Assembly (NCBI RefSeq): GCF_013488205.1
Contig: NZ_CP040908.1
Span: forward strand, 2,209,876-2,273,875
Direction of reading: 5' to 3'
Length of the DNA: 64,000 nucleotides
Source of the DNA: Empedobacter falsenii
Lineage (GTDB): Bacteria; Bacteroidota; Bacteroidia; Flavobacteriales; Weeksellaceae
Made by a program: the position numbers and the translations under genes. Positions 1 through 10,454 of this stretch are shown here, in pieces. The notes beneath the pieces were generated by a model. It was not told where the DNA came from and searched no databases. It worked only from the letters and a program-made list of their open reading frames with translations. How positions within the stretch are numbered: position 1 is the first letter of the stretch; every line of letters begins with the position of its first letter.

Positions 1-173
1 TTTTTCTCAATCGCTTCTTCCACAACTTCTGGGGTTGTGTCCAACGTTACCAAGATTCCTGTTACCTCATCATTGTAATCACCAACTAGCAATCCAACAT
101 TGTCAAAATCTTCTGCATACGCCAAAGGCGCTATTTCTTCCATCGCCAAAGCGACATCTTTTACTCGTATCAT
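1..173 (-). CDS. Nif3-like dinuclear metal centre protein, N-terminal part only
   Basis: The gene runs off the left edge, so only the first 57 or so residues are visible. They include EDFDNVGLLVGD followed by a LVTLDTTPEVVEEAI strand-helix, which is the usual N-terminus of the Nif3/YbgI (DUF34) family. These proteins carry a two-metal site and have been described as GTP cyclohydrolase I type 2-like, but their role is unsettled. The ATG at 173 overlaps the TGA of the upstream acetyltransferase gene (170-172) as ATGA, so the two are probably translationally coupled. The metal-binding histidines lie beyond the window and cannot be checked. Confidence 0.8.
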   Translation of the reverse strand, partial: MIRVKDVALAMEEIAPLAYAEDFDNVGLLVGDYNDEVTGILVTLDTTPEVVEEAIEK

Positions 174-658
174 TTCTCTTTTAAAAGCAATTTTTCTGTA
201 GGCAAATCATTTTCGATGCCTTTCCAATACGATTCAAAATTAAACTTTTCTAACAACTTTCTCGAAGCAACATTATCAGGATCGATAACAGCCATTACTT
301 GCAAATCTGGAAATTTTTCTTTTGATTCTGCTAATAAATGTTCACAAATCATTGATCCAAAACCTTTTCTCCAAAATTCTTTTTTCAATAAATAACCTAT
401 TTCAAGTGAATTTTCGATGTGTTTGTTGTAAACCAATTTACAATCACCTAAAAGATTATCATTTTCATCATAAACTTTGAAAAAACCTAAATTTTCATCA
501 ACTTCTCCTTTTTCTAAAATTGAAGTGAATTTATGATTTGCTTGCTCTTCATTCAAACCTTTGCCAGAAATGTATTTCATCACTTCGTCGTCCTGAACAA
601 GTTTAAAAAAGTTATTAAAATCTGTAGGTTTATATTTTTCGAACCGAATTTTCTTCAT
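170..658 (-). CDS. GNAT family N-acetyltransferase (RimJ/RimL-like)
   Basis: This 162-residue protein has the layout of a RimJ/RimL-type GNAT acetyltransferase, which moves an acetyl group from acetyl-CoA to an amine. The segment LEIGYLLKKEFWRKGFGSMI (about residues 85-104) matches the beta4/acetyl-CoA pyrophosphate-binding loop, with the R/Q-x-x-G-x-G/A core read as RKGFGS. A following stretch with DPDNVASRKLLEKFNFE fits the conserved C-terminal motif. The gene start overlaps the end of the kinase gene by 29 bases, and its stop overlaps the Nif3-like start, so it is an internal cistron of the GH109 operon. The substrate cannot be predicted; protein or small-molecule amines are both possible. 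Confidence 0.85.
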   Translation of the reverse strand: MKKIRFEKYKPTDFNNFFKLVQDDEVMKYISGKGLNEEQANHKFTSILEKGEVDENLGFFKVYDENDNLLGDCKLVYNKHIENSLEIGYLLKKEFWRKGFGSMICEHLLAESKEKFPDLQVMAVIDPDNVASRKLLEKFNFESYWKGIENDLPTEKLLLKEK

Positions 659-1661
659 GAAATTTTGTTAATGCTTTTAATAAATTGATTTGATTAATCG
701 TACGATTTAGATTTTGTTTTGGATAAGAAATCGAATAATAAATATCGTTTTCTAAATAATCTGCCAAAAATCTAACCGCTTGAATATAAATCACAATATA
801 CGCAACAAAATCCATATTATCAAGCTCGACAGGCGTTAACACATTTTTTAGGTGTTCTTGAAAACCATTTTTGACAGCCAAATAATAATCCGCCGAAAAA
901 CCATTTTCTCCATTTGGATCGTCTTCTGCTTTCAGATTTGCGTATGTACGAATCATATCTCCAAAATCGCACAAAATATTCCCTGGCATTATTGTATCCC
1001 AGTCTATCACAGCAATTGCTTGCGAATGATTATCATTATTAAATAAGAAATTACTAATTTTTGCATCAGCATGAACGACACGTTTTGGGAAATCTATTTC
1101 TAAGTATTTTTCAACTTGATATAGATTATCCAAAATATAAGCAACTTCTTCTTTCGTTTCTTCTAAACGCTCTATTGAAGCATTTTTCAATGCATTTTTG
1201 AAATCATTTACACGTTTATGATAATCTAAAAACCCGACAATCGAAGGATGAATTTCATCAACATTAACATCTAACAAATACGAATGAAATTCACTAATTG
1301 TTTTCGCCGCTTCATACGCTTGTTCCGCAGATTCCACTTTCTCAAAACAAATAGAATTTGGAATAAAAGAAGTCATTCTCCAAATTTCTCCATCTTCTTT
1401 TGCTAATAAATTTCCTTGCAAATCTTTTACAATTTCGATTACCGAATTTTGATACCCCTTTGATTTTAGATGACGAGAAATGATGTCAATATTGTTAGAA
1501 ATTACTTCTGGTTGAGGAAAAACGTGCGTGTTTATTTTTTGTAAAATATATTTTTTTCCCTCGTACCCAACTTCATAAGTAGAATTAATCCAACCAGAAC
1601 TGATTGGATTAATACTAACTTGATCTATATTTTCGAAATAATGTTTTAATATTTTCTCCAT
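630..1661 (-). CDS. phosphotransferase, N-acetylhexosamine 1-kinase-like (APH fold)
   Basis: This 343-residue protein belongs to the aminoglycoside/choline kinase-like fold. The catalytic loop is HADAKISN (residues 197-204, the HxDxxxxN pattern) and the metal-binding segment is IDWDT (219-223). The N-terminus, with SSGWINSTYEV and a glycine-rich turn, resembles NahK-type kinases that phosphorylate GlcNAc or GalNAc at C1. The gene follows the nucleotidyltransferase by 6 bases and the GH109-type hydrolase precedes both. That order supports a salvage role: free N-acetylhexosamine to the 1-phosphate. The alternatives are homoserine-type or antibiotic kinases, which the context does not favour. 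The family call is firm; the sugar is inferred. Confidence 0.75.
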   Translation of the reverse strand: MEKILKHYFENIDQVSINPISSGWINSTYEVGYEGKKYILQKINTHVFPQPEVISNNIDIISRHLKSKGYQNSVIEIVKDLQGNLLAKEDGEIWRMTSFIPNSICFEKVESAEQAYEAAKTISEFHSYLLDVNVDEIHPSIVGFLDYHKRVNDFKNALKNASIERLEETKEEVAYILDNLYQVEKYLEIDFPKRVVHADAKISNFLFNNDNHSQAIAVIDWDTIMPGNILCDFGDMIRTYANLKAEDDPNGENGFSADYYLAVKNGFQEHLKNVLTPVELDNMDFVAYIVIYIQAVRFLADYLENDIYYSISYPKQNLNRTINQINLLKALTKFHEENSVRKI

Positions 1662-1667
1662 TATAAT

Positions 1668-3969
<2,302 letters not shown>

Positions 3970-4031
3970 TTATTTTTTAAAAATGCAAAATATGAAAAAA
4001 AATCAATAAAACTTTCTGCTTATCAGTAAAA

Positions 4032-4916
4032 TTAGTAGGTTTTAGGCGAATCCTTAGGAATTACTATAATAAATTCTGTCGTAGTAACATTTTCGTTTTT
4101 TGATTTAATTGCAGATAATTTTTCATTTAAATCTTCACTTTCTAGAATTTCAATTACAGCGATTTTGAGCTCAGGTCGAAAATATTTCAAATACCAATAA
4201 ATTCCGCCATAATTTTTAGAATGATAATCACCATTGTAATGAATAAATAGATTATTTTTCTTCAAATTATTCAAAATTGATTCTGACATAGTAGCATCCT
4301 TTGTAGCTTGTGCTGCAACAAACTGTTTTGCCTTCACTCCAGCGTGATCTCCCATCATTCTTATCATTTCAGGATAACCAGGCGCATCATAATCTATGGT
4401 AATAGGAAGTTTCGCAATATAAGCTTTCTCATTGTTAGAAATAGTATCCAAAGATTCAAGCCCATTCTTAGCAACATACGAAGCATATTTGCGCGTTACA
4501 TTAGTCGCTATAAAATCTAAATTCTTCTCTTTTGCAAAATCTACAAGCGGTTTATAATCTGTTTTGTAATTATTCCAAAGCTTTGTACTCTTTTGAAATT
4601 CTTCATCCGTCGTTTTACCTTTCAAATAATTCGTTAAATCATTTTGTTGATGACGCTCGAACATTTCTGCTCCGAGTATCAATTGATTTCCTTTTATCTT
4701 ATACAATTCTTTTGTCGTTTGCAATTGCAACCAATGATTTACTGCATTATTATGATGTTCGCCAAATAAAACCACATCATATTTCGCTAATTCTTTAATC
4801 ATTTTATCAAAATCAACCTTCTTTTCTTGTTGATTATAAATTTGATAAATTTTTCCGTTTTGCGCTTTAGCCTGAATTGTAAGTACAATTAATAAGGTAT
4901 AAAGTATCGTTCTCAT
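4032..4916 (-). CDS. ChaN-like haem-binding / iron-regulated protein
   Basis: The protein has a signal peptide (MRTILYTLLIVLTIQAKAQ) and then VVLFGEHHNNAVNHWLQLQ and LILGAEMFERHQQ, the core of the ChaN-like family (DUF399). Members bind haem as dimers or act as erythromycin-esterase/TIKI-like folds with a conserved GEHH motif. A conserved IHYNGDYHSK segment lies near the C-terminus. The upstream in-frame start at 4985 would add 23 residues before the signal peptide, so the ATG at 4916 (294 residues) is preferred. It is divergent from the ABC exporter at 4991 and is followed by the GH109 gene 83 bases on. Whether it binds haem in this organism is unknown. Confidence 0.75.
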   Translation of the reverse strand: MRTILYTLLIVLTIQAKAQNGKIYQIYNQQEKKVDFDKMIKELAKYDVVLFGEHHNNAVNHWLQLQTTKELYKIKGNQLILGAEMFERHQQNDLTNYLKGKTTDEEFQKSTKLWNNYKTDYKPLVDFAKEKNLDFIATNVTRKYASYVAKNGLESLDTISNNEKAYIAKLPITIDYDAPGYPEMIRMMGDHAGVKAKQFVAAQATKDATMSESILNNLKKNNLFIHYNGDYHSKNYGGIYWYLKYFRPELKIAVIEILESEDLNEKLSAIKSKNENVTTTEFIIVIPKDSPKTY

Positions 4917-4990
4917 GTTATTTAAATTAATTCTAAATTGTAACAAATTAACGAAAAACTCTACATATAAAGAAAACAAATTCAACTACT

Positions 4991-5887
4991 ATGAATAAAG
5001 TTCTTGAAATTAATCAACTTACAAAAAAATTTGGCAGTTTTACAGCGGTCAACAATGTCACTTTTTCGGTAGAAAAAGGAAACGTTTATGGATTACTTGG
5101 TCCAAACGGAAGTGGAAAATCGACAACATTAGGAATGATTCTTAATGTGATCAATCCTACAGCGGGTTCATGGAAATGGTTCGATAAGGAACCAGATAAC
5201 GATTCGTTGAAAAAAATTGGAGCAATTATCGAAAGTCCAAAATTCTATCCTTATTTATCAGCAGAAAAAAATCTTGAAATTGTTGCGGATATTAAAGAAG
5301 TTAATTACGCAAAAATTGACGAAAAGCTTGAATTAGTCGGATTACTTTCTCGTAAAAAAGATAAATTTCAACAATATTCGTTGGGAATGAAGCAACGTTT
5401 GGCTATTGCGGCTGCGTTGTTAAATGATCCTGAAGTGTTGATTTTAGACGAACCTACAAATGGTTTAGATCCGCAAGGAATTATTCAGATTCGTGAATTG
5501 ATTATTAAAATTGCACAACAAGGCACAACAATTATTTTAGCAAGCCATTTATTGGACGAAGTAGAAAAAGTATGTTCGCATGTGGTGGTTCTTAATCAAG
5601 GTAAAATGCTTTATGCGGGTTCTGTAGATCAAATGAATTCGAGTTTTGGAAGCATTGAAGTTGCTGCGCAAAATATGGAAAGTTTGGAATATACATTAAA
5701 AACGTTCTCATTCGTTTCGAAAGTTACCAAAGAGAATAACAAACTTTTTGCTGTTTTATCAGAAGAAAAAGATCCTGCAGAAATCAACAAAATGCTTTAT
5801 GAACAAGGGATTATCGTAAATCATTTGGTAAAACGTAAAGAATCTTTAGAACAACAATTTTTCCAATTAATCCAAAAACAGAACTAA
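4991..5887 (+). CDS. ABC transporter ATP-binding protein (BcrA-like exporter)
   Basis: A 298-residue ATPase of an ABC-2 type exporter. Walker A is GPNGSGKST (residues 37-45), the signature is YSLGMKQR and Walker B is VLILDEPTNGLDP, followed by the switch histidine in ILASHLLDEVEK. The C-terminal 80 residues are the regulatory extension found in CcmA/BcrA-type subunits. The permease starts one base after the stop, so the two form one operon and presumably one exporter. Such pairs can export peptides, lipids or drugs; nothing here identifies the substrate. The gene is divergent from the ChaN-like gene, sharing a 74-base intergenic region. Confidence 0.93.
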   Translation: MNKVLEINQLTKKFGSFTAVNNVTFSVEKGNVYGLLGPNGSGKSTTLGMILNVINPTAGSWKWFDKEPDNDSLKKIGAIIESPKFYPYLSAEKNLEIVADIKEVNYAKIDEKLELVGLLSRKKDKFQQYSLGMKQRLAIAAALLNDPEVLILDEPTNGLDPQGIIQIRELIIKIAQQGTTIILASHLLDEVEKVCSHVVVLNQGKMLYAGSVDQMNSSFGSIEVAAQNMESLEYTLKTFSFVSKVTKENNKLFAVLSEEKDPAEINKMLYEQGIIVNHLVKRKESLEQQFFQLIQKQN

Positions 5888-5888
5888 C

Positions 5889-6719
5889 ATGAAAAGATTA
5901 TTTAGCATAGAATGGAATAAATTATTCTACAACAAAGGAACACGAATTTTCATTATTTTATACTTCGTGATGATTCTGTTAATGGGAATTACGTTGCCAA
6001 ATTTCAAACCAAATATGAATGGAATTGAAGTTGATTTAATCAAATTGGGAGCATTAGAGTTTCCTGTAATTTGGCATAATATTACGTGGTTAATTGGTTT
6101 TGGAAAATTCTTTTTAGCTATTATTGTCATTAATAATATTACCAACGAATATTCTTTCGGAACTTTCAAACAAAATACAATTGATGGTTTATCGAAAACA
6201 GAGTTTCTTAACACTAAAGTTTTGATGAACGTTGTGATAACATTGATTTCTACATTTTTAGTTGGCGTTTTAGTTTTTGCATTAGGTTCTATTTTTAGCG
6301 AAAAATTTGATTTTGTAAACGGAATTGAATTCTTAGGTGGATATTTCGTCGAAATCTTCGCTTACATTGTTTTCGCCATGTTTTTATCATTTTTATTAAA
6401 GAAAAGTGCTTTTGCGATTTTATCTTTAATTGTTTTGAATATTATAGAATCTGTTGCTAAAGTTGTTGAATTTTTAGTGCGTTTTGGTAAAAATCCTCCA
6501 AAAAATCCTGAAGAAATTAAAATCTTAACTAATTATTTACCACTAAACTCAAACGGAAAAATAGTTGATTATCCTTCTGTAGATATACAAAAAGCGATTA
6601 TGGAAGGAAAATTATTTGTTGCGGATCATTTACAATGGGAATATTTTGCTGCAAATGTTTTCTACATCATTTTATTTCTTGGTTTATCCTTATTAATTAT
6701 CAAGAAAAGAGATTTATAA
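5889..6719 (+). CDS. ABC-2 type exporter permease
   Basis: A 276-residue integral membrane protein with about six hydrophobic segments, among them FIILYFVMILLMGITL near the N-terminus and VFYIILFLGLSLLII at the end. The layout matches ABC-2 permeases: a cytoplasmic N-terminus, a large loop after the first segment and a second hydrophobic cluster. It starts directly after the ATPase stop and ends 12 bases before a strong palindromic terminator, so the operon consists of just these two genes. Identification as permease rests on the hydrophobic pattern and the partner gene. Confidence 0.88.
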   Translation: MKRLFSIEWNKLFYNKGTRIFIILYFVMILLMGITLPNFKPNMNGIEVDLIKLGALEFPVIWHNITWLIGFGKFFLAIIVINNITNEYSFGTFKQNTIDGLSKTEFLNTKVLMNVVITLISTFLVGVLVFALGSIFSEKFDFVNGIEFLGGYFVEIFAYIVFAMFLSFLLKKSAFAILSLIVLNIIESVAKVVEFLVRFGKNPPKNPEEIKILTNYLPLNSNGKIVDYPSVDIQKAIMEGKLFVADHLQWEYFAANVFYIILFLGLSLLIIKKRDL

Positions 6720-6731
6720 ATTATAACGTTT

Positions 6732-6779
6732 CATAAAAACAAGAAAACCTCCAAATTTGGAGGTTTTCTTGTTTTTATG
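6732..6779. terminator. 48-bp perfect palindrome, bidirectional terminator
   Basis: The two 24-base halves are exact reverse complements, with the core ACCTCCAAA/TTTGGAGGT flanked by A-rich and T-rich ends on both strands. It lies between the plus-strand ABC permease and the minus-strand broken gene ending at 6807, so it can terminate both. Confidence 0.9.
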
Positions 6780-6806
6780 AATTCATCTTATCGTTAATGC
6801 TTAAAT

Positions 6807-7511
6807 TTATTTTTCTTGACAAATTGTAGAATATTCATATACATGTTTCTCTAAATCTCTCCAAGAAATATCACTTTTATATTTATCTACTAACGTTTGA
6901 CATGACTGATACATTGGAATAAAAGCGTCTTTGTAATCAGACTTCTCTATTTTATACGCTGTTTCTCCATCTTTTGAAATATAATAAGATTTATCAATTC
7001 ATCCAGCAACTTTAATACCTCCAAAACCTAAAGAAGTCGTTTCACCTGCATAAGGATCATGATATACTTTGATTGTAGAACTGAAATCTGGATTTAGAAG
7101 TTGCATTAACATATTCGTTCTTTTTTTCTTAACCATAACAGGAACATTCTCAAAATAAACATATCCTTGACCAGTCAAGGCATTATTCAATCTTTTATCT
7201 GCATAATTATTCACTTCATGTAATGCTTCTGACATTTTTGTAAGTTTATTCAACTTTGTTGGCATCAAATACATCGATTTAACTTGTTCGGGCTTCAGTT
7301 TTATCTTTTTATTATTACCATCTTTAATTACAATTTCCTCTATCAAACCTTTTTTTCGGTCAATATCATCTACAGTTCCTTGTAATTCTGTACCATCTGC
7401 TAATGTTAAATAAACAATTTCTTTATGCGAAAATGCATCTGATGGTTGTAAAAACTCTTGTCCAAAAGCAATCCCTCCTAATAGGATTGCTAAAAAAGTA
7501 GTCTTTTTCAT
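6807..7511 (-). pseudogene. secreted hypothetical protein, interrupted by an in-frame TGA
   Basis: From the ATG at 7511 the frame encodes a signal peptide (MKKTTFLAILLGGIAFGQ) and 170 residues, then meets TGA at 6999-7001. The same frame stays open for another 63 codons to a TAA at 6807-6809. The downstream part reads as normal protein (for example IDKSYYISKDGETAYKIEK and SWRDLEKHVYEYSTI). The palindromic terminator sits just past the second stop, not the first. All this points to a single 234-codon gene carrying a point nonsense change, perhaps GGA to TGA. The protein has DGTELQGTVDDIDRKKGLIEEI, a charged turn-rich segment of unknown family. A sequencing error or genuine shorter product cannot be excluded. 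Confidence 0.75.
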
Positions 7512-7728
7512 AATTAGATTTATTATATAGTTGATTATAAGTTATATCAACAAATATAATCGAATTAATATTTGTTTTACATTTTTTTATTATTCTGATT
7601 TTATTTTTAATAATCATAAAACGGAATTATAACAATTCATCAACAAAATATGCACATTGAAAATAAATAATTCATTTAAATTTTGCAGTTTTCTTCTTCA
7701 AAGCAATTTACAATATCAGTTGTTTGTT

Positions 7729-7736
7729 TATCTTTG
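7729..7736 (+). promoter_or_regulatory. TAnnTTTG -7 element for nrnA/gldI
   Basis: The bases TATCTTTG match the Bacteroidota -7 consensus exactly. They end five bases before the ATG at 7742, so the transcript would begin at or next to the start codon. No convincing -33 TTTG is seen at the usual spacing. Confidence 0.6.
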
Positions 7737-7741
7737 CAACT

Positions 7742-8767
7742 ATGCAAATGACAAATTTCGAAGAGTTAAAAACTCTTTTAAAATCAACACCAAAGAAAAT
7801 TGCAATTCTACCGCACAAAAATCCTGATGGAGATGCGATAGGTTCTACATTGGCGATGTATCATTATTTGAATAAATTGGGACACACGTGTAACATTGTT
7901 TCACCAAACGATTTTCCGAAGTTCCTAAAATGGATGCCTTCAGCAAAAGATATTGTAATTGCAGATTACCGACCAAAAGTTGCCGAAGCAATTATACATC
8001 AAGCTGAGTTGATTTTTATCTTAGATTTTAATACTGTAAAACGAATTGATGACTTAGGAAACTGGGTTGAACGTTCGAAAGCGCCAAAAATATTAATCGA
8101 TCATCACCGCGAACCAGATACATTTGATTTTATGTATTCGGATATCGAAATGCCAGCGACTTGTCAAATGGTTTATAATTTTATCGAAGCGATGAATGAT
8201 TTGGATAAAATTGACAAAGGCATTGCTGAATGTATTTATACTGGAATAATGACGGATACAGGTGGATTCCGTTTTCGTAATACATCGGCAGATACGCACA
8301 GAATTGTGGCAGAATTGATTGATAAAGGTGTAGAAGTTGACAAAGTGACTTCGTATGTTAACGATTCGCAAACGCAAGGACGTTTAAAATTGTTATCATT
8401 AACCCTAAATAATCTAACTTTTTTACCAGAACATCGTACAGCTTTCATGTTCTTAAAACGCGAAGATTTATTAGCAAATGGTTTTCAAAAAGGAGATACA
8501 GAAGGTTTTGTAAATTATGGTTTGAGTGTAGAGAATTTTATCTTTTCTGTAATTTTTATTGAAGATACACATCATAATTTCATTAAAATTTCGTTACGTT
8601 CTAAAGGTGATTTTGATGTGAATGAATTTTCTCGCAAACATTTTAATGGCGGTGGTCATATGAATGCGGCTGGAGGTCGTTCGGATATGAATATGGAAGA
8701 AACAATTGCTTATTTCCAATCACTTTTACCAGAATATCAAGAAAAATTAGCTAGTATCGTTATCTAA
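7742..8767 (+). CDS. DHH/DHHA1 phosphoesterase, NrnA-like (oligoribonuclease / pAp phosphatase)
   Basis: The protein has the DHH-family metal motifs in order: HKNPDGDAIGS, then LDFN, then LIDHHREP (the DHH triad itself), then TDTGGFRFRNT, ending with the DHHA1 motif GGGHMNAAGG. NrnA enzymes degrade short RNA oligomers and dephosphorylate pAp in the cytoplasm. A TTG at 7724 would extend the frame, but it lies upstream of the -7 element, so ATG 7742 (or 7748) is preferred; that gives 341 residues. The next gene, gldI, overlaps its stop as TAATG, an arrangement I associate with gliding Flavobacteriia. Confidence 0.88.
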   Translation: MQMTNFEELKTLLKSTPKKIAILPHKNPDGDAIGSTLAMYHYLNKLGHTCNIVSPNDFPKFLKWMPSAKDIVIADYRPKVAEAIIHQAELIFILDFNTVKRIDDLGNWVERSKAPKILIDHHREPDTFDFMYSDIEMPATCQMVYNFIEAMNDLDKIDKGIAECIYTGIMTDTGGFRFRNTSADTHRIVAELIDKGVEVDKVTSYVNDSQTQGRLKLLSLTLNNLTFLPEHRTAFMFLKREDLLANGFQKGDTEGFVNYGLSVENFIFSVIFIEDTHHNFIKISLRSKGDFDVNEFSRKHFNGGGHMNAAGGRSDMNMEETIAYFQSLLPEYQEKLASIVI

Positions 8768-9294
8768 TGAAAAAAGTTATTTTATTCACTTTCGCTGTTT
8801 TTGCGTTAATGAGTTGTGATCAAAAAGTGATACAATATCCCGTTTCATATTCTAATGATGATTTTATGAAACGTTCGCAAGAGCGTGGAAAATTATTGCA
8901 TCAAGAAGAATTGCAATGGTTTGATGATTATATGAAAACATCTGACCTAAAATTTGTTAAAACGAGTTCGGGTTTTTGGATTTCGAATAGTGGTCAACGA
9001 ACAGCTCAAACAGCTAATAATGGAGATTATATCGAATTTGAATATCAAGTAACTGATATCGAAAACAACATTTTATATTCGTTTAACGATAATAAAATTC
9101 AGAAAATAATTTTAGGAAAAGCTGATATTGTGAGAGGTTTACAAGCTGGTTTACAATTAATTCCTGAAGGTGAAACTGCTAAATTATTGTTACCTTCGTT
9201 TTTAGCTTATGGAGGTTATGGCGATACGCAAAAAATTGCGCCAGACTCGCCTATTATTATGGATGTAAAAGTTTTGAAAATAAAAAAACACTAA
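8767..9294 (+). CDS. gldI: GldI-like gliding-motility lipoprotein, FKBP-type prolyl isomerase
   Basis: The 175-residue protein has a lipoprotein signal (FALMSC, Cys17). After a helical linker comes an FKBP domain: GDYIEFEYQV, IVRGLQAGLQLIPEGETAKLL, LAYGGYG and the terminal SPIIMDVKVLKI. FKBPs isomerise prolyl bonds; GldI does this in the periplasm and supports folding of gliding and type IX secretion components. The pairing with an NrnA-like gene, overlapping as TAATG, is the expected gldI neighbourhood. The other gld genes are not in this window, so motility of the organism cannot be judged from it. Confidence 0.75.
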   Translation: MKKVILFTFAVFALMSCDQKVIQYPVSYSNDDFMKRSQERGKLLHQEELQWFDDYMKTSDLKFVKTSSGFWISNSGQRTAQTANNGDYIEFEYQVTDIENNILYSFNDNKIQKIILGKADIVRGLQAGLQLIPEGETAKLLLPSFLAYGGYGDTQKIAPDSPIIMDVKVLKIKKH

Positions 9295-9319
9295 TAAACA
9301 CAAAGACTGTAAAGTTAAA

Positions 9320-10399
9320 ATGAGAAAAATATTATTAATCTTAACTGTCATCACTACCCTTGTTAGTTGTGGCGTTAAAATTCCAAAATCGATGAGTAAA
9401 GAAGAATTTAAAAGTTTAGAAGACGGATTGTATGCAAAAATGACAACAAATCATGGTGCAATGACAATCAAATTATACGAAGAAGAAGCGCCAATGACGG
9501 TTGCTAACTTTGTTGGATTAGCAGAAGGTACAAAAGAAAATAAAGCAAAAGCAAAAGGAGTTCCTTTTTATGATGGAATCATTTTTCACCGTGTGATCAA
9601 AGATTTCATGATTCAAGGTGGAGATCCAGACGGAATTGGTACAGGTGGACCTGGTTACGATTTCGAAGATGAGTTTGAACCAACTTTAAAACACGATAAA
9701 AAAGGTGTTTTATCTATGGCAAATTCAGGACCAGCTACAAACGGTTCTCAATTCTTCATCACAGAAGTTCCTACACCATGGTTAGACGGACGTCACACTA
9801 TTTTCGGACAAGTTGTAGAAGGTTTAGATGTAGTTGATTCTATTGCAAATGTAGAAAAAACGCCAAGTGATAAACCAGTTGTTCCAGTTGTAATTGAGAA
9901 AGTAGAAATCGCTCGTAAAGGTGATAAATATGCTAAATACAACGGAGCTGAAGCATTTGAAGCTGCAAAAGCAAATCACGCAAAAAAACAAGCTGAAGCT
10001 GAAGCGAAAGCAAAAGCTGAAAAAGATGCAGAAATTGCTCGTCAAAAAGAATTAGAAGCAAAAGCTCAATCAACTCCTTCTGGATTAAAATATGTAATTT
10101 TAGAAGAAGGTAACGGAGCAAAACCAGTTCAAGGAGATCCAATTCAAGTACATTATACTTTACGTTTAAACGATGGTGAAAAATTAGATTCTTCTTACGA
10201 TCGCAATCAACCATTAGACGCTACAGTTGGTGTAACAGGATTAATCCAAGGTTGGATGGAAGCATTAACAATGTTCAACAGAGGTTCTAAAGTTTTCTTA
10301 ATTATCCCTGCTGAATTAGGTTACGGATCAAGAGGTGCTGGAGGTGTTGTACCACCAAATGCAACTTTATATTTTGATATGGAAGTTTTAGATAAATAA
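9320..10399 (+). CDS. dual peptidyl-prolyl isomerase lipoprotein: cyclophilin-FKBP fusion
   Basis: This 359-residue lipoprotein (LVSC, Cys17) joins two unrelated isomerase folds. Residues about 35-195 are a cyclophilin: FHRVIKDFMIQGGDPDGIGTG, then NGSQFFIT and LDGRHTIFGQV. Residues about 210-250 are an Ala/Lys/Glu-rich helix that probably acts as a coiled-coil spacer. Residues about 255-359 are an FKBP: DPIQVHYTLRL, GLIQGWMEAL, LGYGSRGAGGVVPPNATL. Fusions of this kind (FCBP/CFBP) are known from some Flavobacteriia and apicomplexa. It follows gldI by 25 bases, so two periplasmic prolyl isomerases are made from one operon. A terminator follows. Confidence 0.93.
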   Translation: MRKILLILTVITTLVSCGVKIPKSMSKEEFKSLEDGLYAKMTTNHGAMTIKLYEEEAPMTVANFVGLAEGTKENKAKAKGVPFYDGIIFHRVIKDFMIQGGDPDGIGTGGPGYDFEDEFEPTLKHDKKGVLSMANSGPATNGSQFFITEVPTPWLDGRHTIFGQVVEGLDVVDSIANVEKTPSDKPVVPVVIEKVEIARKGDKYAKYNGAEAFEAAKANHAKKQAEAEAKAKAEKDAEIARQKELEAKAQSTPSGLKYVILEEGNGAKPVQGDPIQVHYTLRLNDGEKLDSSYDRNQPLDATVGVTGLIQGWMEALTMFNRGSKVFLIIPAELGYGSRGAGGVVPPNATLYFDMEVLDK

Positions 10400-10422
10400 T
10401 TTATCTATTCAAAATAAGTAGA

Positions 10423-10454
10423 AAAGCCACTCAAATTGAGTGGCTTTCTTTTTG
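10423..10454 (+). terminator. terminator of the gldI/PPIase operon
   Basis: Twelve-base arms AAAGCCACTCAA and TTGAGTGGCTTT around a single A (with an effective short loop), followed by a T-rich run CTTTTTG. It is 23 bases past the stop codon. Confidence 0.88.

Noticed and set aside
6999-7001. Selenocysteine at the TGA of the broken secreted-protein gene
   Set aside because: No sign of a SECIS-type stem was seen after the TGA, and the context gives no redox motif; nonsense mutation is simpler.
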